From positions 1-64,000 of the forward strand of contig NZ_FODS01000006.1 of the NCBI RefSeq assembly GCF_900110425.1: a DNA stretch of 64,000 nt, written 5' to 3'. Both the position numbers and the translations under genes were made by a program. This DNA is from Salinihabitans flavidus (lineage in GTDB: Bacteria > Pseudomonadota > Alphaproteobacteria > Rhodobacterales > Rhodobacteraceae). The notes below the pieces were generated by a model. The model was given only the letters and a program-made list of their open reading frames with translations. It did not search any database and was not told the DNA's origin. Positions within the stretch are counted from its first letter, which is position 1. Every line of letters begins with the position of its first letter. This document shows positions 45,680-54,461 of the stretch, in pieces.

Positions 45680-46864
45680 ATGTGGCGGCATATCGCCTCT
45701 AACGCGCTGACCCTGCTGATTGTCGTCACCTTCCTTCTGGGCGGGCTGATTCTATGGGGCAAGCAGCAATACAGCGGTCCCGGCCCGCTCGCCGAGGCGA
45801 TCTGCCTGCAGGTGCCGCCGGGGTCGAACATGACGCGCATCTCAAGAACACTGGAGGCGGAGGGCGCGATCAGCAGCGGTCCGATCTTCCGTATCGGAGT
45901 TGACTACGACGGCAAGGCCGATCAGCTCAAGGCCGGGAGCTTCCGCGTGCCTGAAGGGGCCTCCATGCAGGAGATAGCCGACATCGTGACGGCTGGTGGA
46001 GGCAGCACCTGCGGCACGGAGATCCTTTATCGTGTGGGGGTGACCCAGACGCGGATGGAACTGCGTGAGTTTGATCCCGGGCGCGAGGTGTTCGACACGA
46101 CCGTCGAGTTCACGCCGGGCGTGGATGAGGGCGAGGTTCCCGAAGCTTTTGCCGAGGCGCGCGAGCAGCCGGGTACGCGCTATCGTCTTGCCGTGGCCGA
46201 AGGGGTCACGAGTTGGCAGGTGGTCGAAGCGCTGAAGGCGGTGGAACTGCTTGAGGGCGAGGTGGAGGTGCCCGCCGAAGGCACGCTCGCGCCCGACAGC
46301 TATGAGCTTCGGGCGGGCGATACACGCGCCTCTGTCATCGCGCGGATGCAGGAGGCGCAGGAGGCTCTGCTTGCCGCCGCGTGGGAAAGCCGGGTGGAGG
46401 ATCTGCCGGTGGAGAGCCCCGAGGAGCTTCTGACGCTCGCCTCCATCATCGAAAAGGAAACCGGCGTGCCCGAAGAGCGGCGGCAGGTGGCCAGCGTCTT
46501 TGCCAACCGGCTGAACCGGGGGATGCGGCTTCAGACCGACCCGACGGTGATCTATGGCATCACGCAGGGTCAGGGTGTTCTGGGGCGCGGATTGCGCCAG
46601 AGCGAATTGCGCGGCGAGACGCCCTGGAACACCTATGTGATCGAGGGGCTTCCGCCGACGCCGATCGCCAATCCGGGGCGCGCGAGCCTTGAGGCGGCGG
46701 CACGGCCGGCGCAGACCGATTGCGTGTTCTTCGTGGCCGACGGCAGCGGCGGACATGCCTTTGCCGCGACGCTGGCCGCGCATAACCGCAATGTCGCGCG
46801 CTGGCGCGCCATCGAGGACGGCGCCACCCCGCCGGAGATTGAAGGGGATGGCTGCGCGCGGTGA
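45680..46864 (+). CDS. mltG: Endolytic murein transglycosylase MltG (YceG family)
   Basis: A 394-residue inner-membrane protein with a single anchor (residues 8-27) and a periplasmic YceG domain. It cuts nascent glycan strands and so sets their length. The catalytic Glu is E258 in LASIIEKETG, followed by RRQVASVFANRLNRGMRLQTD, which is the family signature, and PTPIANPGRASLEAA. A LysM-like region precedes it. It is the last fab-cluster gene, next to the GTA promoter region. Confidence 0.93.
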   Translation: MWRHIASNALTLLIVVTFLLGGLILWGKQQYSGPGPLAEAICLQVPPGSNMTRISRTLEAEGAISSGPIFRIGVDYDGKADQLKAGSFRVPEGASMQEIADIVTAGGGSTCGTEILYRVGVTQTRMELREFDPGREVFDTTVEFTPGVDEGEVPEAFAEAREQPGTRYRLAVAEGVTSWQVVEALKAVELLEGEVEVPAEGTLAPDSYELRAGDTRASVIARMQEAQEALLAAAWESRVEDLPVESPEELLTLASIIEKETGVPEERRQVASVFANRLNRGMRLQTDPTVIYGITQGQGVLGRGLRQSELRGETPWNTYVIEGLPPTPIANPGRASLEAAARPAQTDCVFFVADGSGGHAFAATLAAHNRNVARWRAIEDGATPPEIEGDGCAR

Positions 46865-46865
46865 T

Positions 46866-46880
46866 GTAACCTCTTGTTAA
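46866..46880 (+). promoter_or_regulatory. Candidate CtrA site upstream of the GTA
   Basis: GTAA-N7-TTAA differs from the CtrA consensus TTAA-N7-TTAA at one base. It ends 11 bases before the -35 element. CtrA is known to control GTA production in R. capsulatus and Dinoroseobacter shibae. Binding here is inference. Confidence 0.4.
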
Positions 46881-46891
46881 CACACTGAAAC

Positions 46892-46920
46892 TTGACATTG
46901 CGCGCGGTCTGTGGCATAAA
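46892..46920 (+). promoter_or_regulatory. Candidate GTA promoter
   Basis: TTGACA (46892-46897), 17-base spacer, CATAAA (46915-46920). The -35 is perfect for sigma-70. Transcripts would begin near 46927, upstream of the hairpin terminator. Confidence 0.6.
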
Positions 46921-46947
46921 TCGTGGCAAGCTGGAAGAAGTGGGTAG

Positions 46948-46978
46948 CGGCCCTGGGGGAAACCTCGGGGCCGTTTTT
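46948..46978 (+). terminator. Intrinsic terminator between the GTA promoter and g1
   Basis: CGGCCC (46948-46953) pairs with GGGCCG (46968-46973), with inner GGGG/CCTC pairing around GAAA, then five T (46974-46978). It may end mltG read-through or act as an attenuator for GTA transcription. Confidence 0.75.
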
Positions 46979-47028
46979 CATTTTGCTCGTGCGGAGGGGC
47001 AACTTTGCATGAGAGGCGACGAGACGAC

Positions 47029-47364
47029 ATGACATTGAACACCCCGACCGAAGAAGAGCGGCTCAATGCCCGCATAGGGCAGCTCCGGCAGGCGCTTCGG
47101 AAACTCACCGATGATCTGCACAGATTGAATGCACAGGTGCGCGCGGGGGAGGAAACCGCGGTGCGCGACAGTGGCCGGGCACTGACAGAGATCCGGCACT
47201 GGATGCGGATCGCAATCGAAACGGAGGCGCAACTTGATGAACTCGCAAAAGAAAGGGGATGTCGTGGTGATTCCCGACCTCTCGACCTGGAACGGGCACG
47301 ATCTTCGATCGGGTGCCGCATGGCTCGCCTCAGAAGGGCCCGATGTCCAGGAGGCTTTTCTTGA
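47029..47364 (+). CDS. GTA g1, small terminase subunit-like protein
   Basis: A 111-residue protein with a coiled-coil-like N-terminal half (RLNARIGQLRQALRKLTDDL), like RcGTA gp1. The RcGTA protein is now regarded as the TerS partner in DNA packaging. It has no recognised DNA-binding domain, in keeping with the near-random DNA packaging of GTAs. The ATG at 47029 was chosen over ATG 47005. Its 3' end overlaps g2 by 128 nt in another frame. Confidence 0.75.
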   Translation: MTLNTPTEEERLNARIGQLRQALRKLTDDLHRLNAQVRAGEETAVRDSGRALTEIRHWMRIAIETEAQLDELAKERGCRGDSRPLDLERARSSIGCRMARLRRARCPGGFS

Positions 47365-48646
47365 TGAACTGACCGAGGGAGAGCTTCTGGCTCTCCCTTT
47401 TCTGTTCGAGTTCTGGGCAATGGAGCATCAACTCCCGCCCGAGGGTGAGTGGAAGACATGGATGATCCTGGGCGGGCGCGGGGCGGGCAAGACCCGTGCC
47501 GGCGCCGAATGGGTGCGCGGCATGGTCGAGGGTGCTCGGCCGGACGATCCGGGCCGGGCGCGGCACGTGGCGCTGGTGGGTGAGACCATCGAGCAGGTGC
47601 GCGAGGTGATGGTGTTCGGTGAAAGCGGTCTGCTGGCCTGCTCTCCGCCCGACCGTAAACCCGAGTGGGAGGCGGGGCGCAAGCGTCTTGTCTGGCCCAA
47701 CGGCGCGGTGGCGCAGGCATTCTCGGCGCATGATCCCGAGAGCCTGCGCGGGCCGCAGTTCGATGCTGCCTGGGCCGATGAGTTGGCCAAGTGGAAGAAG
47801 GCGGAGGCGACATGGGACATGCTCCAGTTCGGGCTACGGCTGGGCGATCATCCGCAGCAATGCGTGACCACGACGCCGCGCAATGTGCCGATCCTGCGCC
47901 GCCTTCTGGATACCGGCAGCACGGTGAGCACGAGTGCGCCGACCGAGGCGAACCGGGCGTTCCTGCCGGAAAGCTTCCTTGAGGAGGTGAAAGCGCGCTA
48001 TGCGGGCACCCGGCTGGGGCGGCAGGAGCTTATGGGCGAGCTGCTGGACGAGGCGGAGGGCGCGCTTTGGACGCCGGCGATGCTGCGCGCGGCGCAGGTG
48101 GAGCGGGCGCCCGATCTGAGCCGGATCGTGGTGGCGGTGGACCCGCCCGTGAGCGGACACGGCGGATCGGACGAATGCGGAATCGTGGTGGTGGGCGCGC
48201 AGGCGCGCGGGCCGGTGCGCGACTGGACCGCCTGTGTGCTCGACGATGTGAGCCTGCGCGGGGTGAGTCCGGCCAACTGGGCGCGGGTGGCGATCACGGC
48301 GATGGAAAGCTGGGGCGCCGACCGGCTTGTGGCCGAGGTCAACCAGGGCGGCGACATGGTGCAGTCGGTGATCCGGCAGGTCGATCCGCTGGTGCCGTTC
48401 AAGGCGGTCCATGCCGCGCGCGGCAAGGCGGCGCGGGCCGAGCCGGTGGCCGCGCTCTACGAGCAGGGGCGGGTGAAGCACCTGCGCGGGTTGGGCGAGC
48501 TTGAGGAACAGATGTGCGCGATGACCGCGCGCGGATTCGAGGGGCGCGGATCGCCCGATCGGGTGGATGCGCTTGTCTGGGCGCTGCACGAGTTGATCGT
48601 GGAGCCGGCGGCGAAATGGCGGCACCCGCAGGTGCGCCGGCTCTGA
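47237..48646 (+). CDS. GTA g2, large terminase subunit
   Basis: A 469-residue packaging motor. Walker A is GGRGAGKT at 79-86, Walker B ends WADE (D181, E182), and the C-terminal half is the RNase H-like nuclease (VVAVDPPVSG, LVAEVNQGGDMV, SPDRVDALVWAL). It matches RcGTA gp2 and Terminase_6. GGAGG precedes the ATG at 47237. g3 begins 166 nt later. Confidence 0.93.
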   Translation: MNSQKKGDVVVIPDLSTWNGHDLRSGAAWLASEGPDVQEAFLDELTEGELLALPFLFEFWAMEHQLPPEGEWKTWMILGGRGAGKTRAGAEWVRGMVEGARPDDPGRARHVALVGETIEQVREVMVFGESGLLACSPPDRKPEWEAGRKRLVWPNGAVAQAFSAHDPESLRGPQFDAAWADELAKWKKAEATWDMLQFGLRLGDHPQQCVTTTPRNVPILRRLLDTGSTVSTSAPTEANRAFLPESFLEEVKARYAGTRLGRQELMGELLDEAEGALWTPAMLRAAQVERAPDLSRIVVAVDPPVSGHGGSDECGIVVVGAQARGPVRDWTACVLDDVSLRGVSPANWARVAITAMESWGADRLVAEVNQGGDMVQSVIRQVDPLVPFKAVHAARGKAARAEPVAALYEQGRVKHLRGLGELEEQMCAMTARGFEGRGSPDRVDALVWALHELIVEPAAKWRHPQVRRL

Positions 48647-48811
48647 GCGCGGAGAGTGAGTATCTTGCAAAGATGAAGGTGGGGCGGGCCGGGGCCGGGG
48701 CGGATGCGCGCAACGGGCAGCGCACGGTGCGGTTTCGGTGGCTTAACACCGATCTGCGACAACGGTTCGCGAGACAGGCGAACAGGACCAGACAGTCAGG
48801 AGCGTCAGACG

Positions 48812-49994
48812 ATGGTATTTGATTTCTTGCGGCGCGGTACGGCGCAGGACGCGCCCGAGCGGAAGGCCAGCGCGGCCGCGCCGGTGGTGGCCTACCACGG
48901 CGCGGGTCGGGTGGCCTGGAGCCCGCGCGACACGGTCACGCTGACCCGGACGGGATTCGCGGGCAACCCGGTGGGGTTCCGTTCTGTGAAGCTCATCGCC
49001 GAGGCGGGTGCGGCCTTGCCGCTGGTGTTGCAGGACGCCGAACGGCGCTATGAGGAGCACCCGGTGCTGTCTCTGATCCGGCGGCCCAACCCGGCGCAAG
49101 GGCGCGCGGAGCTTCTGGAGGCGCTCTACGCGCAGCTTCTTCTGTCCGGGGACGGCTATCTTGAGGCGGTGGTGGGCGACGGCGGCCTGCCGCTGGAGCT
49201 TCATGTGCTGCGGTCCGAGCGGATGCGGGTGGTGCCGGGCGCGGATGGCTGGCCGGTGGCCTATGAATACAGCGTGGGCGGGCGCAAGCATCGGTTCGAT
49301 GTGAGCGCGGCGCCGGTGATCTGCCATATCCGCAACTTCCACCCGCAGGACGATCACTATGGGTTCTCGCCCATGCAGGCGGCGGCCACGGCGGTGGATG
49401 TGCACAATGCGGCCTCGCGCTGGTCCAAGGCGCTTCTGGACAATGCGGCGCGGCCCTCGGGGGCGATCGTCTATGCCGGGGCCGATGGCCAGGGGGCTGA
49501 CGACGGATCAATACGACCGGCTCGTGAGCGAGATGGAAAGCCACCATCAGGGCGCGCGCAACGCCGGGCGGCCGATGCTTCTTGAAGGCGGGCTTGACTG
49601 GAAGCCGATGGGGTTTTCGCCCTCGGACATGGAGTTTCAGAAAACCAAGGAGGCGGCGGCGCGAGAGATCGCGCTCGCCTTCGGGGTGCCGCCGATGCTT
49701 CTGGGGATACCGGGGGATGCGACCTATGCCAACTATCAGGAGGCGAACCGCGCCTTCTATCGACTGACGGTGCTGCCGATGGCGACGCGCGTGGCGGCGG
49801 CGATGAGCGAGTGGCTCTCGGTCTTCACCGGCGAGGCGGTGACGCTTCGGCCCGATCTGGACCAGGTGCCCGCGCTGGCGGTGGAGCGGGACGCGCAATG
49901 GACGCGTGTCGCGGCGGCGGATTTCCTCAGCGCGGGGGAAAAGCGCGCCTTGTTGGGGCTGCCGGCGCAGCCGGACGGTGACCCGGATGGATGA
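48812..49994 (+). pseudogene. GTA g3, portal protein, interrupted by a +1 frameshift
   Basis: The portal forms the vertex ring through which DNA enters the head. The frame opens at 48812 (MVFDFLRRG) and is coherent to about residue 227 (IVYAGADGQG). At a run of five G (49492-49496) it passes into a wrong frame and stops at 49585. Removing one G restores GLTTDQYDRLVSEMESHHQG and onwards to 49994, giving a total of 393 residues, matching RcGTA gp3. Without the portal, particles should not fill. The cause may be a real mutation or an indel error. Confidence 0.85.
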
Positions 49995-50214
49995 CGGGCG
50001 CTATGGGTTCGAGGTGTTCGATTGCGCGCCGGCGTTGCGGCTGGAGGCGCACGAGCGGGTCGCGAAATTGCAGATCGACAGCATCAACCGGCGGCTCGAC
50101 AAGCTCGAGGAGGTGATGGAGCGGCTGGAGCGGCGGCTCTGGCTGACGGTGTTCGGCGTGGTGGGGGTGATCCTGGCGCAGGCGGTGCAATCGCTTCTGG
50201 AGGCCGCGCCCTGA
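49987..50214 (+). CDS. GTA g3.5, small membrane-type protein
   Basis: A 75-residue protein with a coiled-coil-like stretch (DKLEEVMERLERRLW) and one C-terminal hydrophobic helix. It corresponds in place and shape to the unnamed g3.5 reading frame of RcGTA. Its ATG overlaps the portal stop by 8 nt. Function unknown. Confidence 0.65.
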   Translation: MDDGRYGFEVFDCAPALRLEAHERVAKLQIDSINRRLDKLEEVMERLERRLWLTVFGVVGVILAQAVQSLLEAAP

Positions 50215-50228
50215 GCGCGAGACAAGGG

Positions 50229-50813
50229 ATGAGGGATATGGAAATGGAATGCGACAGCGGGTTGGAGCGGAAATTCGCGCGCTTCGGTGACGGGCTGGAG
50301 GTGCGCGACGGCACCGTGATCGAGGGCTATGCCTCGCTCTTCGGGGCGCGCGATCAGGGTGGCGACGTGGTGCAGACGGGCGCCTATGCGCAGTCTCTGG
50401 CGGCGCTGGCCAAGGCGGGGCGGCGGGTCAAGATGCTGTGGCAGCACGATCCGGCGCAGCCCATCGGAATCTGGGACGAGGTGCGCGAGGACGGCAAGGG
50501 GCTCTGGGTCAAGGGGCGCCTGCTTGAGGGGGTGGAAAAGGGCCGCGAGGCGGCGGCGCTGATCGGGGCAGGCGCGATCGAAGGGCTGTCGATCGGTTAT
50601 CGCACGCTGCGGTCGGCCAAGACTGACAGGGGCCGCAGGCTTCTGACCGAACTGGAGCTTTGGGAGGTCTCTCTGGTGACGTTCCCGATGCTGCCCAGTG
50701 CGCGGGCGGCCGCCAAGGGGGAGACCCTGTCGGTCGGTGACCTGCGCGAACTGGCGGCGGCCTTCGAGGGCGCGCGCCGCGATCTGGCGGGCGGTGGCCG
50801 TCGCCAGACCTAG
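50229..50813 (+). CDS. GTA g4, HK97-type prohead protease
   Basis: A 194-residue S78-type serine protease that processes the capsid protein during head maturation. Candidates for the catalytic set are His in LWQHDPAQP, Ser in IEGLSIGYRT and Glu in LWEVSLVTFPM. The start is uncertain: ATGs at 50229, 50238 and 50244 are all in frame, and 50244 has the best-spaced GAGGG. It precedes the capsid gene, as in RcGTA. Confidence 0.88.
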   Translation: MRDMEMECDSGLERKFARFGDGLEVRDGTVIEGYASLFGARDQGGDVVQTGAYAQSLAALAKAGRRVKMLWQHDPAQPIGIWDEVREDGKGLWVKGRLLEGVEKGREAAALIGAGAIEGLSIGYRTLRSAKTDRGRRLLTELELWEVSLVTFPMLPSARAAAKGETLSVGDLRELAAAFEGARRDLAGGGRRQT

Positions 50814-50837
50814 AGCAACCCAGAACAGGATCAGGAC

Positions 50838-52019
50838 ATGAGCAAGACCGAGAACGACTCTCGGGCCGGGGAAGATCTGTCTCCGGTGGCCGAGGTGAAA
50901 TCCGCCGTGGCAGGTTTCACGAGCGATTTCAGAGGGTTTCAGACCGAAATTCACAAACGACTTCAAAAGCAGGAAGAACGGATGACCATGATGGAACACA
51001 AATCCCGGAGCGCGGCGCGTCCGGCGCTGGCCATGGCGAGCGATTTTGACGCGCCCCACGCCAAGGCGTTCAACGCCTATCTGCGCAGCGGTGAGGATGA
51101 CGGGCTGCGCGGGCTGGAACTTGAGGGCAAGGCGATGTCCACTTCGGTCAACTCGGACGGCGGGTTTCTTGTCGATCCGCAGACTTCGGAGCGCATCAAT
51201 TCGGTGTTGCACTCGGCAGCCTCGATCCGGGCTATCGCCAATGTGGTGCAGGTGGAGGCGACCTCCTACGATGTGCTGATCGATTCCACCGATGTGGGCG
51301 CGGGCTGGGCCGATGAAACCTCGGCCCGGTCCGAGACGGGAACGCCGGTGATCGAGCGGATCGCCATTCCGCTGCATGAGCTTTCGGCGCTGCCCAAGGC
51401 ATCGCAGCGCCTGCTGGACGACAGCGCCTTCGATATCGAAGGTTGGCTTGCGGGGCGGATCGCGGACCGTTTCGCGCGCGCCGAGGCGTCGGCCTTCATC
51501 ACCGGCGACGGGGCGGACAAGCCGACCGGCATCCTCAACCATCCGGCGGTGGACAACGGTGTCTGGACCTGGGGCAATATCGGCTACGTGCCCACGGGCG
51601 TGGACGGAGCCTTCGGCGGCGGCGAGGCGATCATAGATCTGGTCTATGCGCTGGGCGCGCGCTATCGCGCCAATGCCAGCTTCGTAATGAACTCCAAGAC
51701 CGCGGGGGCGGTGCGCAAGCTTAAGGACAATGACGGTCGTTTCCTGTGGTCCGATGGGTTGGCCGCCGGAGAGCCGGCGCGCCTTCTGGGCTATCCGGTG
51801 CTGATCGCCGAGGACATGCCCGACATCGCAAGTGGCGCCGATGCCATCGCGTTTGGTGATTTCGCGGCGGGTTACACGGTGGCCGAACGCCCCGATCTGC
51901 GGGTGCTGCGCGATCCGTTCAGCGCCAAGCCGCATGTGCTGTTCTATGCCACCAAGCGTGTGGGCGGGGACGTGAGCGATTTCGCCGCGATCAAGCTGCT
52001 GCGGTTCGCGATCTCCTGA
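50838..52019 (+). CDS. GTA g5, HK97-type major capsid protein
   Basis: A 393-residue protein that builds the GTA head. The N-terminal ~105 residues (delta domain) are removed by the protease; the mature part would begin near SVNSDGGFLV. The central LPKASQRLLDDSAFDIEGWL and FITGDGADKPTGIL match the fold. Intact throughout. Confidence 0.93.
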   Translation: MSKTENDSRAGEDLSPVAEVKSAVAGFTSDFRGFQTEIHKRLQKQEERMTMMEHKSRSAARPALAMASDFDAPHAKAFNAYLRSGEDDGLRGLELEGKAMSTSVNSDGGFLVDPQTSERINSVLHSAASIRAIANVVQVEATSYDVLIDSTDVGAGWADETSARSETGTPVIERIAIPLHELSALPKASQRLLDDSAFDIEGWLAGRIADRFARAEASAFITGDGADKPTGILNHPAVDNGVWTWGNIGYVPTGVDGAFGGGEAIIDLVYALGARYRANASFVMNSKTAGAVRKLKDNDGRFLWSDGLAAGEPARLLGYPVLIAEDMPDIASGADAIAFGDFAAGYTVAERPDLRVLRDPFSAKPHVLFYATKRVGGDVSDFAAIKLLRFAIS

Positions 52020-52167
52020 CGAGGGCCGGGACGGCGGGGGGCCGGGAGACCGGGCCTCTGCCGGGCGCGCGCCGTGACATCCCGCGTTGTCTGGCTGCTC
52101 CCCTCCGTTCGAGCGACGCGGGGGCGCGCGCCCAACATTCGGAGGGGCCGGAGTATTGGAGTTATCC

Positions 52168-52767
52168 ATGATGTTGATCGAAGAAACACAGGTGCCCGAT
52201 GCGGCCCTTCCGGTCGCGGCGTTCAGAGAGCATCTGCGTCTTGGCAGCGGGTTCGCGGATGACAGCCTTCAGGACGGGGTGCTGGCCAGTTTTCTCAGGG
52301 CGGCGCTGGCAGCGATCGAGGCGCGCACCGGAAAGGCGCTTCTGGAGCGGAGCTTTGCCCTGACGGTGCAGGCCTGGCACGGGCCGGAGCGCCAGCCGCT
52401 GCCACTGGCGCCCATCAGCGCTGTTGGCGAGGTGGTGTTGGTGGACGGGGATGGCGGCGAGACACTCGTTGCGCCAAGTGCCTATCGCCTGTTGCCGGAC
52501 CCGTGGCGCCCAGTTTTATATGCAGTGGGTGCGCATCTGCCACGCATCGGCGCAGAGGGCCATGCAGTGGTCTGTTTTGTCGCGGGCTACGGCCCCGACT
52601 GGAACGATCTGCCGCCTGATCTGTGCCAGGCGGTGCTGCTGCTGGCGGCGCATTACTACGAGCATCGCAACGAGACGACACTTGGCAGCGGCTGCGCGCC
52701 CTTTGGCGTGACCAGTTTGATCGAGCGGTATCGGCCGATGCGTATGACGCTGGGAGAGGGCCAATGA
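52168..52767 (+). CDS. GTA g6, head-tail connector adaptor
   Basis: A 199-residue protein resembling phage gp6-like adaptors (LRLGSGFADDSLQDGVLASF, AAHYYEHRN). It should sit below the portal. The ATG at 52168 or 52171 may be the start. g7 overlaps as ATGA. Confidence 0.8.
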   Translation: MMLIEETQVPDAALPVAAFREHLRLGSGFADDSLQDGVLASFLRAALAAIEARTGKALLERSFALTVQAWHGPERQPLPLAPISAVGEVVLVDGDGGETLVAPSAYRLLPDPWRPVLYAVGAHLPRIGAEGHAVVCFVAGYGPDWNDLPPDLCQAVLLLAAHYYEHRNETTLGSGCAPFGVTSLIERYRPMRMTLGEGQ

Positions 52768-53099
52768 GTCCGAGGCTGAACCGCAAACTGCTTCTGGAAT
52801 CGGCGGCGCGCGTGCCGGACGGGGCCGGGGGTTTTTCCGAGAGCTGGGCGGCACGTGGCACGCTCTGGGCCGAGGTGACGGCGCGCAGTGGGCGGCAACG
52901 CGAGAGCGGCGAGGCGCCAGTGATGCGGGTGCCTTATCGAATCGTGGTGCGCGGTGCGCCGCACAGTGGCCCGCAACGTCCCAGGCCCGGGGACCGCTTC
53001 CGCGACGGGGCGCGCATCTATGTGATCGAAGCGGTTGCCGAGCGTGACCCGGAGGGGCGGTTCCTGACCTGCTTTGCAAAAGAGGAGAGCGTGACATGA
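52764..53099 (+). CDS. GTA g7, head closure protein
   Basis: A 111-residue protein of the SPP1 gp16-like head-tail joining class: LESAARVPDGAGGFSESW and ARSGRQRES near the middle. It seals the head and prepares it for tail binding. Overlaps g6 and g8 by 4 nt each. Confidence 0.82.
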   Translation: MSPRLNRKLLLESAARVPDGAGGFSESWAARGTLWAEVTARSGRQRESGEAPVMRVPYRIVVRGAPHSGPQRPRPGDRFRDGARIYVIEAVAERDPEGRFLTCFAKEESVT

Positions 53100-53506
53100 G
53101 CTATGCGGTGGCCTCGGCGCTTCAGGCGGCGGTGTATCAGCATCTTGCGGCGGATGCGGCGCTTGATGCGCTGATCGGGGATGCGATCTTTGACCAGGTG
53201 CCAAGCGGAACCCCGCCCCCGACCTATGTGGCTCTTGGGCCCGAAACGGCGCGCGACAGGTCCGACAAGACAGGCGCGGCGGCCGAGCACCGGCTGGTGA
53301 TTTCGGTGATCACCGACAGCGCCGGGTTCTCGGTAGCCAAGGATGTGGCCGTGGCGGTGAGCGATGCGCTTGGCGGTGCCGATCTGGCGCTCAGCCGGGG
53401 GCGGCTGGTGTCGCTCAACTTCGACCGGGCGACGGCGAAACGAGAGGAAAGCGGCGCGCTGCGCCGGATCGACCTGCGCTTTCGGGCGCGTGTCGAGGAC
53501 AACTGA
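53096..53506 (+). CDS. GTA g8, DUF3168 tail-terminator-like protein
   Basis: A 136-residue protein (ALQAAVYQHLAADAALDALI, VPSGTPPPTYVALG) of the DUF3168 family, which in phages forms the tail terminator or completion ring. Position 8 in the GTA order is conserved. Confidence 0.85.
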   Translation: MSYAVASALQAAVYQHLAADAALDALIGDAIFDQVPSGTPPPTYVALGPETARDRSDKTGAAAEHRLVISVITDSAGFSVAKDVAVAVSDALGGADLALSRGRLVSLNFDRATAKREESGALRRIDLRFRARVEDN

Positions 53507-53530
53507 TTTTCAGCAAAGCGGAGAGATGCG

Positions 53531-53926
53531 ATGGGTGCCCAGAATGGCAAGGATCTTCTGATCAAGGTGGACCTGACCGGCGACGGTCAGTTCCAGACAA
53601 TCGCGGGGCTGCGAGCCACGCGGGTGAGTTTCAACGCCGAGAGCGTGGATGTGACCAGCCTTGAAAGCCAGGGGGGCTGGCGCGAGCTTCTGGCCGGTGC
53701 CGGGGTCCGCTCCGCCAGCATCGCCGGATCGGGGGTGTTCAAGGACGCCAATACCGATGAGCGCGCGCGGCAGATCTTCTTTGATGGGGAAACCCCCGAT
53801 TTCGGCACCGTGGAGGGGCCATTTCAGGTCGCGTCGCTGGAATACGCCGGCAACCACGACGGTGAGGCGACCTATGAGTTGTCGCTGGCTTCGGCCGGGG
53901 CGCTGAGCTTCACCGCGCTGGTGTGA
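53531..53926 (+). CDS. GTA g9, major tail tube protein
   Basis: A 131-residue protein of the TP901-1 tail tube type (GLRATRVSFNAESVDVTS, DANTDERARQIFFDG). It forms the tail tube. GGAGAGATGCG precedes the ATG. Confidence 0.88.
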   Translation: MGAQNGKDLLIKVDLTGDGQFQTIAGLRATRVSFNAESVDVTSLESQGGWRELLAGAGVRSASIAGSGVFKDANTDERARQIFFDGETPDFGTVEGPFQVASLEYAGNHDGEATYELSLASAGALSFTALV

Positions 53927-53928
53927 TC

Positions 53929-54255
53929 ATGCCGAATCCCTGGGCCGGAGAGGTGGAGCTGATCATGGACGGACGCGCGCATGTACTCAAGCTGACGCTG
54001 GGTGCGCTGGCCGAACTTGAAGCCGGACTCGGGAGCGACACGCTTCTGGAACTGGTGGAGCGCTTTGAAAGCGGTGCGTTTTCCAGCCGCGACGTGCTGT
54101 CGCTCATCGTGACGGGGCTGCGTGGCGGAGGTTGGCAGGGGCGCGCCGAGGATCTGCTTTCGGCTGAGATCGAGGGCGGGCCGATGCAGGCCGCGAAGGT
54201 GGCGGCGCAGCTTCTGGCGCGGGCCTTTGCCGTGCCGGGTGAGGGCGCGCCATGA
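53929..54255 (+). CDS. GTA g10, tail assembly chaperone-like protein
   Basis: A 108-residue protein of the GTA gp10 family (LTLGALAELEAGLGSDTLLE). A GTG at 53923 that overlaps the g9 stop is an alternative start. It probably helps the tape measure assemble. Confidence 0.78.
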   Translation: MPNPWAGEVELIMDGRAHVLKLTLGALAELEAGLGSDTLLELVERFESGAFSSRDVLSLIVTGLRGGGWQGRAEDLLSAEIEGGPMQAAKVAAQLLARAFAVPGEGAP

Positions 54256-54461
54256 GCGGGTTCGACTGGCCCGCGCTACTGCGGGCCGGTCTTCACGGGC
54301 TGCGCCTGTCGCCGGAGGCGTTCTGGGCGCTGACCCCCGCGGAACTGCGCATGATGCTGGGCGAGAGAGAGAGCGGCCGACCGCTCAGCCGTGGGCGGCT
54401 TGAAGAGCTGCAGGCGGCCTATCCCGATGACACAGGAGGGACCGGAGATGACGGAGATTGA
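54252..54461 (+). CDS. GTA g10.1, small tail assembly protein
   Basis: A 69-residue protein (FDWPALLRAGLHGLRLSPEA, FWALTPAEL) of the Phage_TAC_6 family, as found between g10 and g11 in RcGTA. Overlaps g10 by 4 nt. Confidence 0.8.
   Translation: MSGFDWPALLRAGLHGLRLSPEAFWALTPAELRMMLGERESGRPLSRGRLEELQAAYPDDTGGTGDDGD

Noticed and set aside
49492-49499. Programmed frameshift in the portal gene
   Set aside because: No known slippery heptamer or downstream structure was seen, and portal genes of this family are single-frame. A mutation or sequencing indel is simpler.
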